A program made the translations under genes and the position numbers. The notes beneath the pieces were generated by a model. It saw nothing but the letters and a program-made list of their open reading frames with translations. It searched no databases and was not told where the DNA came from. From Carallia brachiata (lineage: Eukaryota; Streptophyta; Magnoliopsida; Malpighiales; Rhizophoraceae), in assembly GCA_021464245.1 (NCBI GenBank), contig JADCRB010000074.1:62001-126000 (forward strand): a DNA stretch of 64,000 bases. The letters are read 5' to 3'. Below, one piece after another: positions 21,792 through 33,860 of this stretch (position 1 is the first letter of the stretch; the number at the start of each line of letters is the position of its first letter).

Positions 21792-24210
21792 CGGCTTTGG
21801 GCTTGAAAGGCTTATTAGTTACTGTATATATGCTAATGCGATATTAGTCGCGTACGCAATATCGTAGAGAGCAGCCTAATAGCTGCAACTACAAGAGGGA
21901 TTGCAGGCAACAAACCACAACACAGAAGTTCAACGGCTCAACATTGTCCCTGGAAGTCCGGATTTTGACATTCTCGTAAATCTTAGAAACGAGACCATAA
22001 ATGATCATTTTTGAACTCGCAAAATATGCGAGCATAGTAGACTCACTTTTTAGGATTCTTATATTTTTCAATTGTTTTCCCTAGATGATTTTCACATTAT
22101 TGTTTACATTATTTTTTGAAAAAATAAAAATAAAGAGTCACCCAAACTACCCAAAAGAAAAGGCGACCAAAGAGAGAGTCAAAAAGAAAAGAGGCGAGTA
22201 AAAGAGATATTATAGATAGAAAATGAGAGATGAGGAGAACCAGAATGTTATTTTTCAGTCAAGATTATTGTTTACTTTATTTTTGGAAAAAATAAAAATA
22301 AAGAGTCACTCAAACTACCAAAAAGAAAAGACGACCAAAGGGAGAGTGGAAAAGAAAAGAGACTAAGAGTAAAAGATACATTATAGATAGAAAAAGGGAG
22401 ATGAGGAGAATCATAATGTTTTTTTTCAGTCAAGTGTGTGGTTGAAAGTTTGACTTTAAGTACACTATTTCTCTTTTGGAGGGACATTACAAATTCTGCA
22501 GAATATGATGAAAATTCTGAGAAGGTTGTGGAGAAGGGACTTTGTTTCAAGATAGGCTGCGGACGACGTACTCGTTTTTGGCAAGATTGATGGGTGGGTG
22601 ACACTACTCTTATGGACAGATTTCCTTGTTTGATGGTCCTAGCAGAAAACAAGGATGCTTTAGTAGCAAATTGTGGTGAATGGGTGAATGGGAGTTGGAA
22701 CTGAAATTTACAATGGCAGAGACAATTATTAGAGCGTGAAGTTCACTTGGTGGCTGATCTCCTCTTAGCAATTGGATCCATACATCCAACTCTTTCTTTG
22801 GATGATTCGGTGATATGGACATATGTAAAATCAGGAGAATATTCAGTAAAGTCATTCCATACTGAATGCATGAATGTTTCATCTCAATCAGGTACCTCAT
22901 TTCTCCCGAATATTTGGCTTGGACTAGCTCCACCCAAAGTTGAAATCTTCACTTGGATGGCTTTTCTGGATAAAATATGTACTCGAAGCTCATTACTTAA
23001 AAGGGGAATTATCCTTGAGGATCAAAGTCTGTGCTGTTTTTGCAATAAAGAAATTGAATCAGGGCCACATTTATTATTCCAATGTGCTTCTTCTTGGCAA
23101 CTTTGGTGCTATGTTATCAAGTGGTGGGGGCAAAGTTGGTGTATCCCTAACTCTTTTGTGGACTTATACTTGCAATGAACTGAATTAGTAACTGGAAAAG
23201 GAGCAACAAAGGTTTGGACAACCATATTCTTTGCTTTAGTATGGACTATTTGGCTAAAGCGGAATAAAAAGATTTTCCAAAATGCTGACGTGAACTGACC
23301 TATCCTACGAGACGTTGTGTTTACCCACACCTATACATGGATCAAAGCGGCAAACATTGATTCCCCTTTCAGGCTCAATCCCTTCTTATTTCTACAGATG
23401 CATTACAAGGATGAAATGCTTATGCACATGTTTCAAGTTCTTTCTCCTGTTTTGTTGATGATTGATAATGTGTGACTAAGGAGGTATATTATGTAATGAT
23501 CTCTGTCATTGAGTGACAGATTAACTTTCTTGTATATTCTTATTTTTAATCAAATATATCCATACTTGAATTATCAAAAAAAAAAAAAGTACACTATTTC
23601 TCATTTTCTTTTCTATGGATTTAACATTCTTTCAAACCGAAAAAAAAGAGAAGTGAGAAGAGAGAGAGGAAAAAAAAAGTTTGATAAGGACATCAAAAAG
23701 CACTTCTTAGAGGTAACATTGTAAACATAAAAAAATTTGTTTTAAAATCAATCGGTAGTAGTTGAATCCTAAAAATGGTAACAATTTACTCTTCTAGTCA
23801 ATTAGTTTTAAGACTTTTATCAACAATTAGCACAGAACGAAAAAAAAAAAAAAACTTAAAAAACTTTCATACTTTAAAATAAACCCCCTCAAAATTAAGT
23901 CTTATTAAAATATTCTTATATTTCTTAAGATTAATTAATTTCTTTTGGGATGCATATGGATTTTCATTGTTCTTAATTTTGGGATAAGCCTTTTGGGATG
24001 CATATCTTTACGCTGTCATTTACTATTGTGCCCATCGATTTTGCCACATTTTGGGTTATGCTTTTCTTGTTTCTATTATTTTGTTGTCCTTAAGGAAAGG
24101 ATCATATTCTGAACTTTGTCACGCATTAAAAAAAAAAAACTAAATCTTTAATTCGTCCAACGATATTCGAAGCGCATTCCTCAATTTAAATTGGCTCGGT
24201 ATATCTAAAC
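21792..24210. repeat. Tandem duplication, unit 2, carrying a LINE
   Basis: Repeats unit 1 from GGCTTTGGGCTTGAAAGG to CGATATTCGAAGCGCATTCC. It also has a local extra copy of a 0.2 kb piece (22,260-22,450) and the LINE at 22,474-23,586. Without the LINE it is about 1.3 kb. Unit 1 lacks the LINE, so the LINE came after the duplication. Confidence 0.7.
22474..23586 (+). mobile_element. L1-type LINE, 5'-truncated (second copy)
   Basis: Carries only the 3' part: the end of the RT ORF (zf-RVT-like; open frame 22,747-23,178 but with several stops), a 3' UTR and a poly(A) run. It is flanked by a 16-bp direct repeat, aagtacactatttctc (22,458-22,473 and 23,587-23,602). It is very similar to 15,928-17,045 read in reverse. 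Confidence 0.9.
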
Positions 24211-24411
24211 AGCACCACTAGCAACACTTATTCAACGTCTACCGGGCACATATAGGTTCAACTTAACTTCATTAATCTGTAGCATCGGATAAATTGAGAT
24301 AAATTGGCCAAGGAAGATGGGTATGTGATACTATTTTTTACCTTTTATTACTTGAATATATGCATGCATTTATAAATGTTATTCTTGTTTCTAATTAGCT
24401 AATAACATTTT

Positions 24412-25198
24412 TTTCCTGTTCATTAGAGGGTCAACGCCAGATCACTTCTACTAACAGCACCTCTTAGTACACAAAGCAGCACATCTGCTATATTCCCAAC
24501 TTCCAATTTCCTACTCATTACTGTCCATTTTTTAAGATCGATTTTTCTCACCTGCAGTTTGCTAGAAATATCATTAATTTCTGTAGCTCCCTTGTTCGCC
24601 GGAGAGCCTTTTCTGGAGACACAACCATGATCTACCTCCACTCCCATGGCATAAGAGTTCCTTGTCATATCATTCCACAGCCCCATGGTCACAATACCCT
24701 GTTCAGATGCATCGAGATTGTCTGTAGAACCAGTGAACATCCCATTTAGTTTAACCAAGTCCAATTTAACCTTGTCTGGCTCTATATTTCAAGCCCAAGG
24801 ATAAGTGACTGAAGCCCACCGGCCCACCCACTTTCCAATCCCATGATTCAGTATCAATGTCCAAAAATTAATAATCTCACTTTGTTGTTTATAAGACATT
24901 TTAGTAGTTAAAATTCAGATTTTTATTTTAGAGATTTTAAATTCAAATTTTAAATAGGGAGGAGTAAGATTTATTTTTTTTAAATCTATTGAAATTGATA
25001 ATCTAGCAGTAAGGAGAAGGGAAAAGTAAGCACAAAGTCTTGGGTTCAAATCCAAAACTTGAGTGTTGAAGGCATACTTTTTCAATTAACAGAGTTAAAT
25101 TTAGTGCTTAGGAATGAGATTTATGAGAAGAAAAAGTTATTTTAATTGTATTGTTTATTGCTTAATGGATCTTTTGGCACATAGTTCTAGGCAGTTAG
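24412..25198. mobile_element. 0.79 kb insertion in intron 1, 17-bp target duplication
   Basis: Flanked by ttagctaataacatttt at 24,395-24,411 and 25,199-25,215. The two paralogous introns are only about 120-130 bp long. The minus strand holds a 113-codon open frame (24,423-24,764) containing KKWTVMSRKLEVGNIADVLL; I do not recognise it. GGTTCAAATCC at about 25,042 resembles a Pol III B box. The long TSD suggests target-primed retrotransposition; family unknown. Confidence 0.55.
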
Positions 25199-25954
25199 TT
25201 AGCTAATAACATTTTGAAATAAGTTTAGTAATTTTAATTAAGTAATTTCAAATTAATAAGAAAATAATATAAGTTATTAGATGATTGAATTAATGAAAAA
25301 AAAAATATATTATTAAACATCATTTAATGAGATTGTACTGTTATTTATTACTGTTTATTTGAATTCATGTGGTATTACTCTTAACATATATAATTTTTTT
25401 TGGGCGCATAGAATCTATGCATGTAGAATTTGCAGACCCCGTCATGTACTACTTACCATTGTACAAGGATGTAATAAAGGCAGACTGGAAGAGCACGAAG
25501 AGCCTTTGACAATGACCCAACTGCAAAAACTGCCCGCATAACTAAGCAGAACGAAACTCCACTTCACATTGCGGTTAAGACAGGTGCGTCCATAGAATAC
25601 GTCAGGAATTTGGTGTACATGATGTCCGAGTCTGAACTTGAAATCTTGGACGGGAACAGTGACACGGCTCTCCATTGCGCGGTTGGCGTGGGTTACACGG
25701 ACGCAGCCAAGATTTTGATTGACAGGAACCCTAGATTGACACAGATCCGAGGGTACTTAGGTAGGACCCCAGTTCACCTGGCCGCTGACGCTGGCCACGA
25801 GGACACTCTTTGGTTTCTCTTGTCGGCTACGCGCCTTCATAATCCAACTCCTCTCACCGGCGAGAGCGGTGCCAAACTTCTCAAAGCCATCATTACTGCG
25901 GAGTTTTATGGTTGGTGCAATCCTCTTCCTCTTTCTCCTCAAACTCCCTCTCTT

Positions 25955-26087
25955 CTTTTTTTTTTTTTTTTGATAAACCAGTATAAATTGATTTTATTAG
26001 AAAATGAGTATAAAGATAAACAGTACAAAATTCTTATTTTTCGATTTGAAAATAGGAAAGCCCGCAAAAGCCCGCAAAACTCCCTCA
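25955..26087 (-). mobile_element. 133-bp LINE 3'-end fragment
   Basis: Starts with an 18-base T-run (reverse poly(A)) and is flanked by a perfect 22-bp direct repeat (25,933-25,954 and 26,088-26,109). The end reads TTTATCAAAA in the sense direction, similar to the L1-type copies in this window. Extreme 5' truncation is likely. Confidence 0.75.
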
Positions 26088-26604
26088 TTCTCCTCAAACT
26101 CCCTCTCTTTATAGCTTCTTTTCAAATATTGACTTCAAAAGTCATCAACATGAATCGCAAAGATTTGATGCTGTCATGGAGGCCAAATTATTATTATTTT
26201 TCTTTTAAAAAAAAAGGAACTGAACAGAACATATATAATTATTGCGATTGCATATTCTCATGCCATTGTGCAAGCAAGTGCTAGAACGAAATTAAATTCT
26301 TGCATTGCATAAATGTATGTTACGTGCAATTGGATTCTCTTGCTTTAAATAAAAATTTACAGCTGTATAATCAATATGTTTCGTCAATAATCGATGAATA
26401 TTCTTTTATTTATTGAGAAAAATACACAAGGATAGGCTTATAAGGTGTAGGCCATCGAGTCCAATCCCTCTCAGCGAGACAAGGTACGAGATCTCCATTC
26501 AAACCCAAAGAAAGATAAAGAGGTCCCAAACTTGCTATATGAGTCCAAGAACTCACCATAAATCAACATACACCAATAAAATTAGACAAAGTGAGTGACT
26601 TTAA

Positions 26605-27039
26605 TAGTTTGTTTGGATTGTAAGAAATTAATGAGAAAAAGTTGTAAGAAAAGAAAGTTATGAGAAAGAAAGTTGTAAAAATTTATTGTTTAGATAAATT
26701 AGAAATAAATGAGAAAGAAAATGATGATGAAGATTAATGTTTTATTTATATAGTATGCAAAAATAGAGGAGAAAAAGATTTATTGGTGAAATTACAAATA
26801 TGTCCTTATACATAATATAATAGTGAGTTTAATAAGATAAAGTTATGGGCAGTTTCGTCATTTGACTTCTAGTGGGTTTTTTTTTTAAAAGATTTTTTCA
26901 CACGTTGCTGTTCTAGCCCATTCATTTTCTTATTAGATTCAAATTGGATTCTTTCCTCATGTAAAACCAAACAATGTAAACTTTCTTGGGATATGTGTTT
27001 CTTTCTTATTAAAATCTCATAGCCATCCTAAACATACTA
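26605..27039. mobile_element. Tourist/Harbinger-type MITE
   Basis: 435 bp with inverted ends TAGTTTGTTTGGATTG and the complement of TAGTATGTTTAGGATG. The flanking TAA duplication is at 26,602-26,604 and 27,040-27,042. The paralogous intron at 56,908-56,930 has the uninterrupted site (GACTTTAAGAGTTGC), and 42,966-42,985 a near copy, which proves the boundaries. Confidence 0.85.
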
Positions 27040-27266
27040 TAAGAGTTGCAAACCTTTTGAGTTGATTTCATCCTTTCCTTTTTGTTTTTTTTTTTTCCCA
27101 AAATATATACTATCTAATTGGTGCCAAATAATACTTATTTTTCATGCTAATTGTAGTAATTACATTTAGAATTAATTCATGTAGTAATTAATTCTTTTTC
27201 ATTTGGTTCGTTGATTATGCAATTTGTAAAAGTGTTAACTAATCGTTTCCATTAGCTCATTCTAAT

Positions 27267-27445
27267 GGTTTTTTTCTTTTTCTTTTTTTTTGGGTTTGGT
27301 GGGGGAGGGGGTGGGGAGGGGGTCTACTAGAGAGTCAATGCTCATAAAGGCTCAAAAAGGGAGATGGGGATGGGCAAGTAAGAAGTTGAACCTGACTCGC
27401 TCCCTGGCACATAAGCTGCCCACCATCTACTCTTAGGCAGACGGT
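27267..27445 (-). mobile_element. SINE, reverse orientation
   Basis: 179 bp flanked by ctcattctaat (27,256-27,266 and 27,446-27,456). In sense (minus) direction it starts ACCGTCTGCCTAAGAGTAGATGG (A-box-like segment), has AGGTTCAACTTC (B-box-like), then a C-rich stretch and an A-rich tail. Non-autonomous; depends on LINE machinery. Confidence 0.7.
27301..27322 (+). other. Four-run G-quadruplex motif
   Basis: Four runs of 5, 5, 4 and 5 G separated by single A, T and A bases. It is the complement of the C-rich end of the SINE. Confidence 0.8.
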
Positions 27446-29795
27446 CTCATTCTAATATTAATTCTAAGCATGGCCTGCAATCTGATTACAAGTTTTCTCT
27501 TGCAACAAGAGTCTATACTCACTATTCGATAGCTATCATTCCTTTTTTTTAAATTTTTTTTTCCCCTCATTGTCACATGTAAGGACACGAAACTACTGCA
27601 TCATGTAAAATGTTTTTCAAGTGATCCAATGAAAAAGAACTATTATCAGGAAATTTACGAAATCATTATGTCCTTTCCATTCCCATATAATTAAAATTTA
27701 GTTAATTAGAGCCTAATCATATCTTACATATCATTGCTTAGTCATTCACTAATATATTCTCGTCAATTCTGTCTTTTATTTTTCCCCGTAAGCAGATGTG
27801 GCTATTTGTTTGCTAAAGAGCTATCCTAACTTAGCAATTCAGCAAGACAATGAAAGATGCAGTGAAAGATGCACTGCCTTATATCCATTGGCACAAAAGC
27901 CCCACACGTTTTTAAGTGGAAGCCAACTCGGATTTTTTCAGCGATTGTTGTACGAATGTATGTTTCAAAATCCTGTCATGCTAATTATGTATCTCTTGAT
28001 CAAAAACTAAATAACGACAATTAAAATTTACTCACAACACACACATATATATATCTGTGTGGTGTACATTTTTTAAATTTTAAAATTTTAAATAACTATA
28101 ATTTCTTATTAAATTTCATTTATTAATTGTCCACGTAGACATCACATGGACTTGGACAAATGTCTTTTACAACCCTATTTCTCTGACGTCCATACTTTTT
28201 TTTTTAACCAAAAAAAAAAAAGTATATCGTATTATTGATTATTTTTTGATTTAGGGTATTATATTTCATATTAAATTTCACATTTCTCATTAAATCAATC
28301 ATAATCAAGTTGTATTATTCCCAAACAATCAATGTTACCCATTTAAAAATACACCCTTTGCAACCATTTTTTAATCACTTTCATGCTAATATTTTCCGAT
28401 TATATATGCAATCATCTCGTTAATCCATCTTTGTTGTCGTAGGGTTTCGGTAGAGAAAGTTAGTGTTTGTCGCGAAGAGGACTTGGAGAACCCCAATGTG
28501 ACCGGCAAAAGCCTTGGAAATTTGGATTTCTACAACATATATGGACAAACCTGAAGCACCAGCAAGCTGTTGAACTTGCTAAAATGGTGTGCGCAGAGAT
28601 TATAAAATTAAGAACGTTAAAGGACGAGATATTATCAATTCCAATCTTAACAGCTGCCAAGGAGGGGATCCATGAGTTGGTGACAGAGATCACCAAGGCC
28701 TTTCCTCAAGCGATCTGGTATCAAGACGCGGATCTTCGATCTATTTTTCACTTGGCAGTCCTGCACCGCAAAGAGAAAGTGTACAATATTACGCGTCAAA
28801 TGAGTTTGCAGAAGCATTACGCCATGGCGTACCTCGACAAATTTGGAAATAACATCTTACATCAAGCTGCAACCATGTTGGAACCATCCAATAGGATTTC
28901 GGGCGCCGCACTGCAAATGCAACACGAATTGCAATGGTTCAAGGTTACGTCCATCCATCTCATTCCCTCACATTTAATAAGTTTCCATCGCGTGTCAGTC
29001 GACATGACAATTAATAGATGGACGGATTGGCCTAAATCTTTTCTATCTTTGTCTTTTAATCATGCTCTACAATATTAGTATCAAGTTACTGTTGTCATCT
29101 TTCAGAGTGATTTAGCTACGGAGTTGATTTTTTTCTCACGAACTCCATATTGTCTTTTTCCATTTATAAAATTTACTCTGCAGGAAGTAGAAACGAGGGT
29201 CAAACCATTTTTCAAAGAAATGAAAAACAATGATGGAAAAACTCCAAGAGAGGTTTTTACCGAACAACACCGGGAGTTAGTCAAACAAGGCGAGAAGTGG
29301 ATGAAGAACACAGCTTCTTCCTACACGGTTGTAGCTGCGCTTATTACAACAGTTGCGTTTGCTGCAGCTTTTACCATACCTGGTGGTAACACAAGTGATG
29401 GACTTCCAATTTTCCTGTATGACTCATCTTTTATGATATTTGCTATATCAAATGCATTGGCACTCTTTGCTTCTGCTATTTCTGTCCTGATATTTTTGGG
29501 GATACTCACGTCGCGCTATTCGGAAGAAGATTTCCTGATGGAATTGCCAATGAGGCTGTGTATTGGCCTTGTCACTCTTTTCCTTTCAATAGCGTTCATG
29601 CTGGCAGCATTCAGCTCGTCTTTTCATATTGTTCTTGTTCATCGCTTAAATTGGGTGGCAGCTCCAATTATCCTGCTAGCCTGTATACCGTTGACACTAT
29701 ATGCATTTTTGCAGTTCCCACTCCTCGTTGAAATAGTTTCCTCAACATTTGGGGCCAGCATTTTCCGTCAGCAAAGCAAAGAAATTGTGTGCTAA

Positions 29796-30600
29796 GCTGA
29801 GCTCACGAAGAAATGTTTCTATATCAATTATCAATAATGTTTGATAAATTATTGTATGTTTAATGTAGTGTGCCTGCCTCGTCCCTGTAACATCAATGTT
29901 TGATGTTGTTAATTGGATGCTTTAGTACTGGTTGTGGTTAAGACTTGTTAATCAGTTTTTATTTGTGATACCACTATTAATTATTCTCAACATTAATTAT
30001 TTGGAGCAACTCATGATATTATTTATCTAAAGGATATAATAAACTAAAAAGTCACACTGATAATATCTGTTGAACATACGCACTATACTATAACATCAAC
30101 TAACACCACAAAATAAATGAGATATTCAAGTCTTTATATGATAAACCATGTTTATTATTAATTATTTTCTAATGACATAAAAGAATAGGGTTAATATGTG
30201 AAAAAAAAAAATGTCTAGTCTAACCAATTTAGTATCAACTTTAAAAATAACAATTTATCCTTTTAAAATTTTTTGAACTAAATTTGTCTATTTCAATAAT
30301 GTAATAATTATATGTGTCACTAGATATTAATGTGTATGATTGTCATATCATCGAGATAAACAGAATCTTATAACACATTCAAATGAGATTCTGTTCATAC
30401 GATACTTATGTTAGTTCTCTTTTATTTGTATTGGCCACAATTTTTTTTGCTTTTGTTTTTTTTCTGATATCAATTCTCTTTTTGTTTCTATAGTGCACAT
30501 GGTATCAATCGTATGCATTTCATTAAATTCACAGCTCTATAACGATCACCTACATACCTGCAATATACCTTATTTTTTGTTCACAAAAAACGTAGAGATT
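29796..30600. repeat. Non-coding block duplicated at 9,263-10,120
   Basis: 3' flank of the PGG pseudogene, nearly collinear with copy A. No gene is seen. Confidence 0.65.
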
Positions 30601-32749
30601 ATAGAGAATCTGTGGAAAATAAATCTCAGTACTTAAAACGGCAGGGATCCAACAGATTTTTAACCAACAAAACAGGGAAAAAAAAAAAATCTACTCTCAA
30701 TCCACTACCCTCCGAAATTGAAATGCTATCCAACCTCACTTCAAGGTTTCTACAAGTAATCACAACGGACTAGATGTAGATCCATAAGGAAGGAAAACAT
30801 CACAGGAAAAATAAATGGACAAACTAGGAATGAATGAAAACCAAAAACTCAAGGGAAAAAAATTATTAGAAAAAAAAAGCAGAGGTCCTACTGAAAAATT
30901 ATAAAAGCTACTAAAACAGAACAGACAGCATAAAACCCGAACTCCTTGGTAGTGCAGATAAATGGGGCTAACCCCCTTTAACAACACATCCGTTGGAAAC
31001 AACATTGAATTCTAAAAAGCCTGTCCTGCCTTGCCAATGTCTGGTCAATCTCAAGACTATTTCTCCATCAAAAATAGGACTGCTGGGGCCCCAAAGCAGA
31101 AACTAGCAAGCAAGCACTGCAACATGGACCGCGGCTCAAGGATGGATTGCCAGAACTTAGTCCTGTATTCTATGCTCCTGCAAAGATTTGTGATTAAACT
31201 TGTACATTTTAGATACCTTGACCACGGTTCATAGTCAAAGCTAACAACCATTTGCAATCCCATTTGCAATAATCATGCTCTCTGATGCAGCAACTGAATT
31301 AGTTAGTGCCTTTGAAGCATCGCCAGTTTTTGTAACCAACCAATTCTCTGGAAACTTAATGTCTCCATTAGACTGGATTATTGAAGCAGGTTGCTTGCTC
31401 GCATCAGACATAGTATCTAGTGTCTTATGTGCTCCCAGTACGTTATTCTCGTTACCAGGCTTTCCTTCCATTAGCTGTATTGTAAAGCCAGAAGTAGAAA
31501 AACATTGCTATTAACATTTAAATGATAAACAGATTCCAAAAACAGAAAAGTTTAATGCGAAATAATAATCCAAATGGAGATGGTAGCATAAGACCAAGTT
31601 TCGGACAAGATACGCAGCAGTTACACTAGAAGATATTTTATAATGAAGCCTTGCCTGCTTCTGGAACTGCTGTTGCTTGGTCATTTTTTCCCTGATTCTT
31701 CTCTCGTTTCTCATAAAACCCAAATCGTCCAAAGTGCATGTTTTGCTTGAGTGATCCTTAAATTTTTGATCATTTTAAGCCCCTGCTCTAACTTCACCTG
31801 CAAAATCCCATGACATCAACATCATTAACACGAGCTGGCACACTATTACTTTCTTTAACATTTTCGTACCAGCAGGGAAGGTATATAGGTGGAGAGCTTG
31901 AAGAAAGTGGATATTCAACAAGAAGAGACCTCTGGAGGAATAGTTACTCTTGTGTGTCCCTGCTGTTAGTGACAGGTTTGTTCTCATTGTTCTCGAGGGT
32001 GATGTGCTTTAACAAGTTGTTGGAGATATCCTTTACAATGTGCCACTTGACAGAGAAACAGCCAGTCCACTTGTCCTGTTGACAATGTTCCACATTCTTG
32101 TCAAAATCAACTGGTTCCACCATCTCCAAAAGGCCAACAAATTGCCCACTGGTATTGACCTAGATTAAAAAATCCTTATAAACCAACGGAAAGGACCAAT
32201 AATGATATGATTCAAACAAATGAATGTATCGAATTAATTCCATCTCTACATGCTCACCGAGAAAAAAAGAAATATAGGGCAGCCACCAGAATTCTGCTGG
32301 GCCTCTCGGTATGCTGCATCAAGCTTTTTGTTGCCATTTGGTGCGCTGGCCCAAACATTATGCTTGATGCTTTTATGGACATCATCCTCACTATACGATT
32401 TGATGATGAAAAACTTGGCATCAGTGTACTCCTCAGGGAGATCTGCTTTGTTGTACAGTTCCCTGTCCGGAATCACAGTCACCTCGTCCTCCTCGCCAGC
32501 AGTTTCACCTGCTGGTGGATTCTGCCCCTTGACCACTGGTGCAAAACCTTTTTGGTTCTTAAAAACCTTGGCCGTAGGTCCTCTGTTCAGCTCATTCAGG
32601 CCATCAACATTTTCATTGCGGAGACCAAAATAACCATAGCCCCGACCCCTGAGTTTACATTTACTGTCAACAGCCAACCAATTATGGTAAACAGAAGTCT
32701 GAAGAAAGATGGGGTCCATGCATAAATCAACCATTCCAATCGCACACAT
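30600..32749 (-). pseudogene. YTH-domain (ECT-type) m6A reader, pseudogene copy B
   Basis: Minus strand. Exons: about 32,690-32,249 (LNELNRGPTAKVFKNQKGF, EYTDAKFFIIKSYSEDDVH, YNVWAS-type HNVWASAPNGNKKLDAAY, CPIFLFFSV); about 32,159-31,949 ([40 protein letters not shown]); about 31,800-31,660 (EQGLKMIK, KQQQFQKQ); and 31,476-31,241 (tail ending ANGIANGC). The aromatic-cage region is mostly kept. It is dead because the exon at 31,800 has lost a base after KMIK, the donor after DTQE is damaged, and the N-terminal exons are absent. The 3' UTR runs to about 30,600. It is better preserved than copy A. Confidence 0.85.
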
Positions 32750-33142
32750 AAATGCCGAATCTCAGCAGGAAAAATGGGATTGTAATTTTTTTTGTTCCAA
32801 CATGCTTTTAGTTGGAGAGCTCGCTTGTAAATGAATTCAATTTGTATTCTGTGTCTTCAAACACCAAGGGGTATTTGTTAGGTAGAACTTTCTGTCCTGT
32901 GAATGTGAAATTGGCTTATGCTTATGATGATGTTAGATACTATAGCCCAATGCAAGAGATGAACATTGATTTAAATTAATAACTTGTTTTTTTAGGATGT
33001 TTTGGTAATTGCGGATTATAGCTTTCTTATTTGATCAATGTAAGTGTTCTGGTTAAGGTTAAACTAATAGTCAATGGTACTGATATGGGATTGACCCACT
33101 TTGTTGGGACATACCAAAATATGCAAAGCTTACAACATTCAG
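32750..33142. repeat. Duplicated spacer (copy of 8,486-8,890)
   Basis: Close match to the segment beside EF-2, ending where the Harbinger-like element has inserted. No coding. Confidence 0.65.
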
Positions 33143-33860
33143 CAGGTGTTTGGGTTAGCTTTTGAATGGGTGCATTTGCGTTTCATCTTCAAAAAGTAGG
33201 AAGATAGGTGTTTGGTAAAATTTTTAGTATTGCTTTTTGATTCTGCTTATTTCCTTATTTGACTTCCTAACAGCAGCTGATTGAAAAGCAGCTCCGACCT
33301 ACTTTTTGCTACTTTTTAGATTACTTTTCTTTTTAATATTAATATAATTATATAGACTAAATTACCCTTAAAGAATATTTACTAATTTTACTATTATTTT
33401 TTTACTTCACATATGAATTAGATATGTTAATTTATTTTATTAGTATTGATATAATTTCAATAATTTTTTTTTCAAATATTCTTAAAATATTTTTTTTACT
33501 TTAATTTTCTTTAATGTGGACATTTATAAAAAAAATTTCAAATATAATTTTTATAATGTAATAAAAATTAATATTTTTTTAAAAAGTTAAAATTAAGTAA
33601 AATAATTCTCAAGATATTTATAAAATTATTCTAAATATAAAATTAAAAAAATATAAAATAAAATATTTAATATAATATGTCTCACAATTATATGTCTAAA
33701 TTAGACATTTCATTATTCAACAGTAACAGCAAGTATAAAATTAACCAAACACTTTATTAATTTTATCAGTAATCAGCAACAGCAAGTAGAAATCAGTAAT
33801 CAGCAATCAGAAATAACAATCAGTAACAGCAACATTCAACAGCTAACCCAAACAGACCCT
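33143..33860. mobile_element. Harbinger-like non-autonomous element (copy B insertion)
   Basis: 718 bp with inverted ends (GTGTTTGGGTTAGC on the left; GCTAACCCAAACAGACCC on the right) and a 3-bp duplication CAG (33,140-33,142 and 33,861-33,863). The segment at 8,870-8,900 shows the empty site. Same family as 13,657-14,402, inserted elsewhere. Confidence 0.75.

Larger units (their letters stand above)
24317..29795 (+). pseudogene. Ankyrin-repeat PGG (ACD6/ITN1-like) gene, pseudogene
   Basis: All five exons of the intact paralogue at 41,319-45,482 are recognisable: 24,317-24,320, 25,427-25,910, 27,796-27,957, 28,443-28,943 and 29,184-29,795. Exon 2 lacks two bases near 25,500 (after KADWKSTK) before TPLHIAVKTG. 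Exon 4 has two one-base losses, one at its acceptor and one in the NPxYD region near 28,495, and a TAG near its start in the frame used later. Exon 3 has an in-frame 12-bp tandem duplication giving ERCSERC. Exon 5 is fully open (204 codons) with LPGG-type IPGGNTSDG and four membrane segments. Introns 1 and 2 are swollen by transposons. No full-length protein is possible. Confidence 0.85.

Noticed and set aside
32207..32725. Plus-strand frames over the YTH pseudogene
   Set aside because: Shadows of the minus-strand YTH exon.
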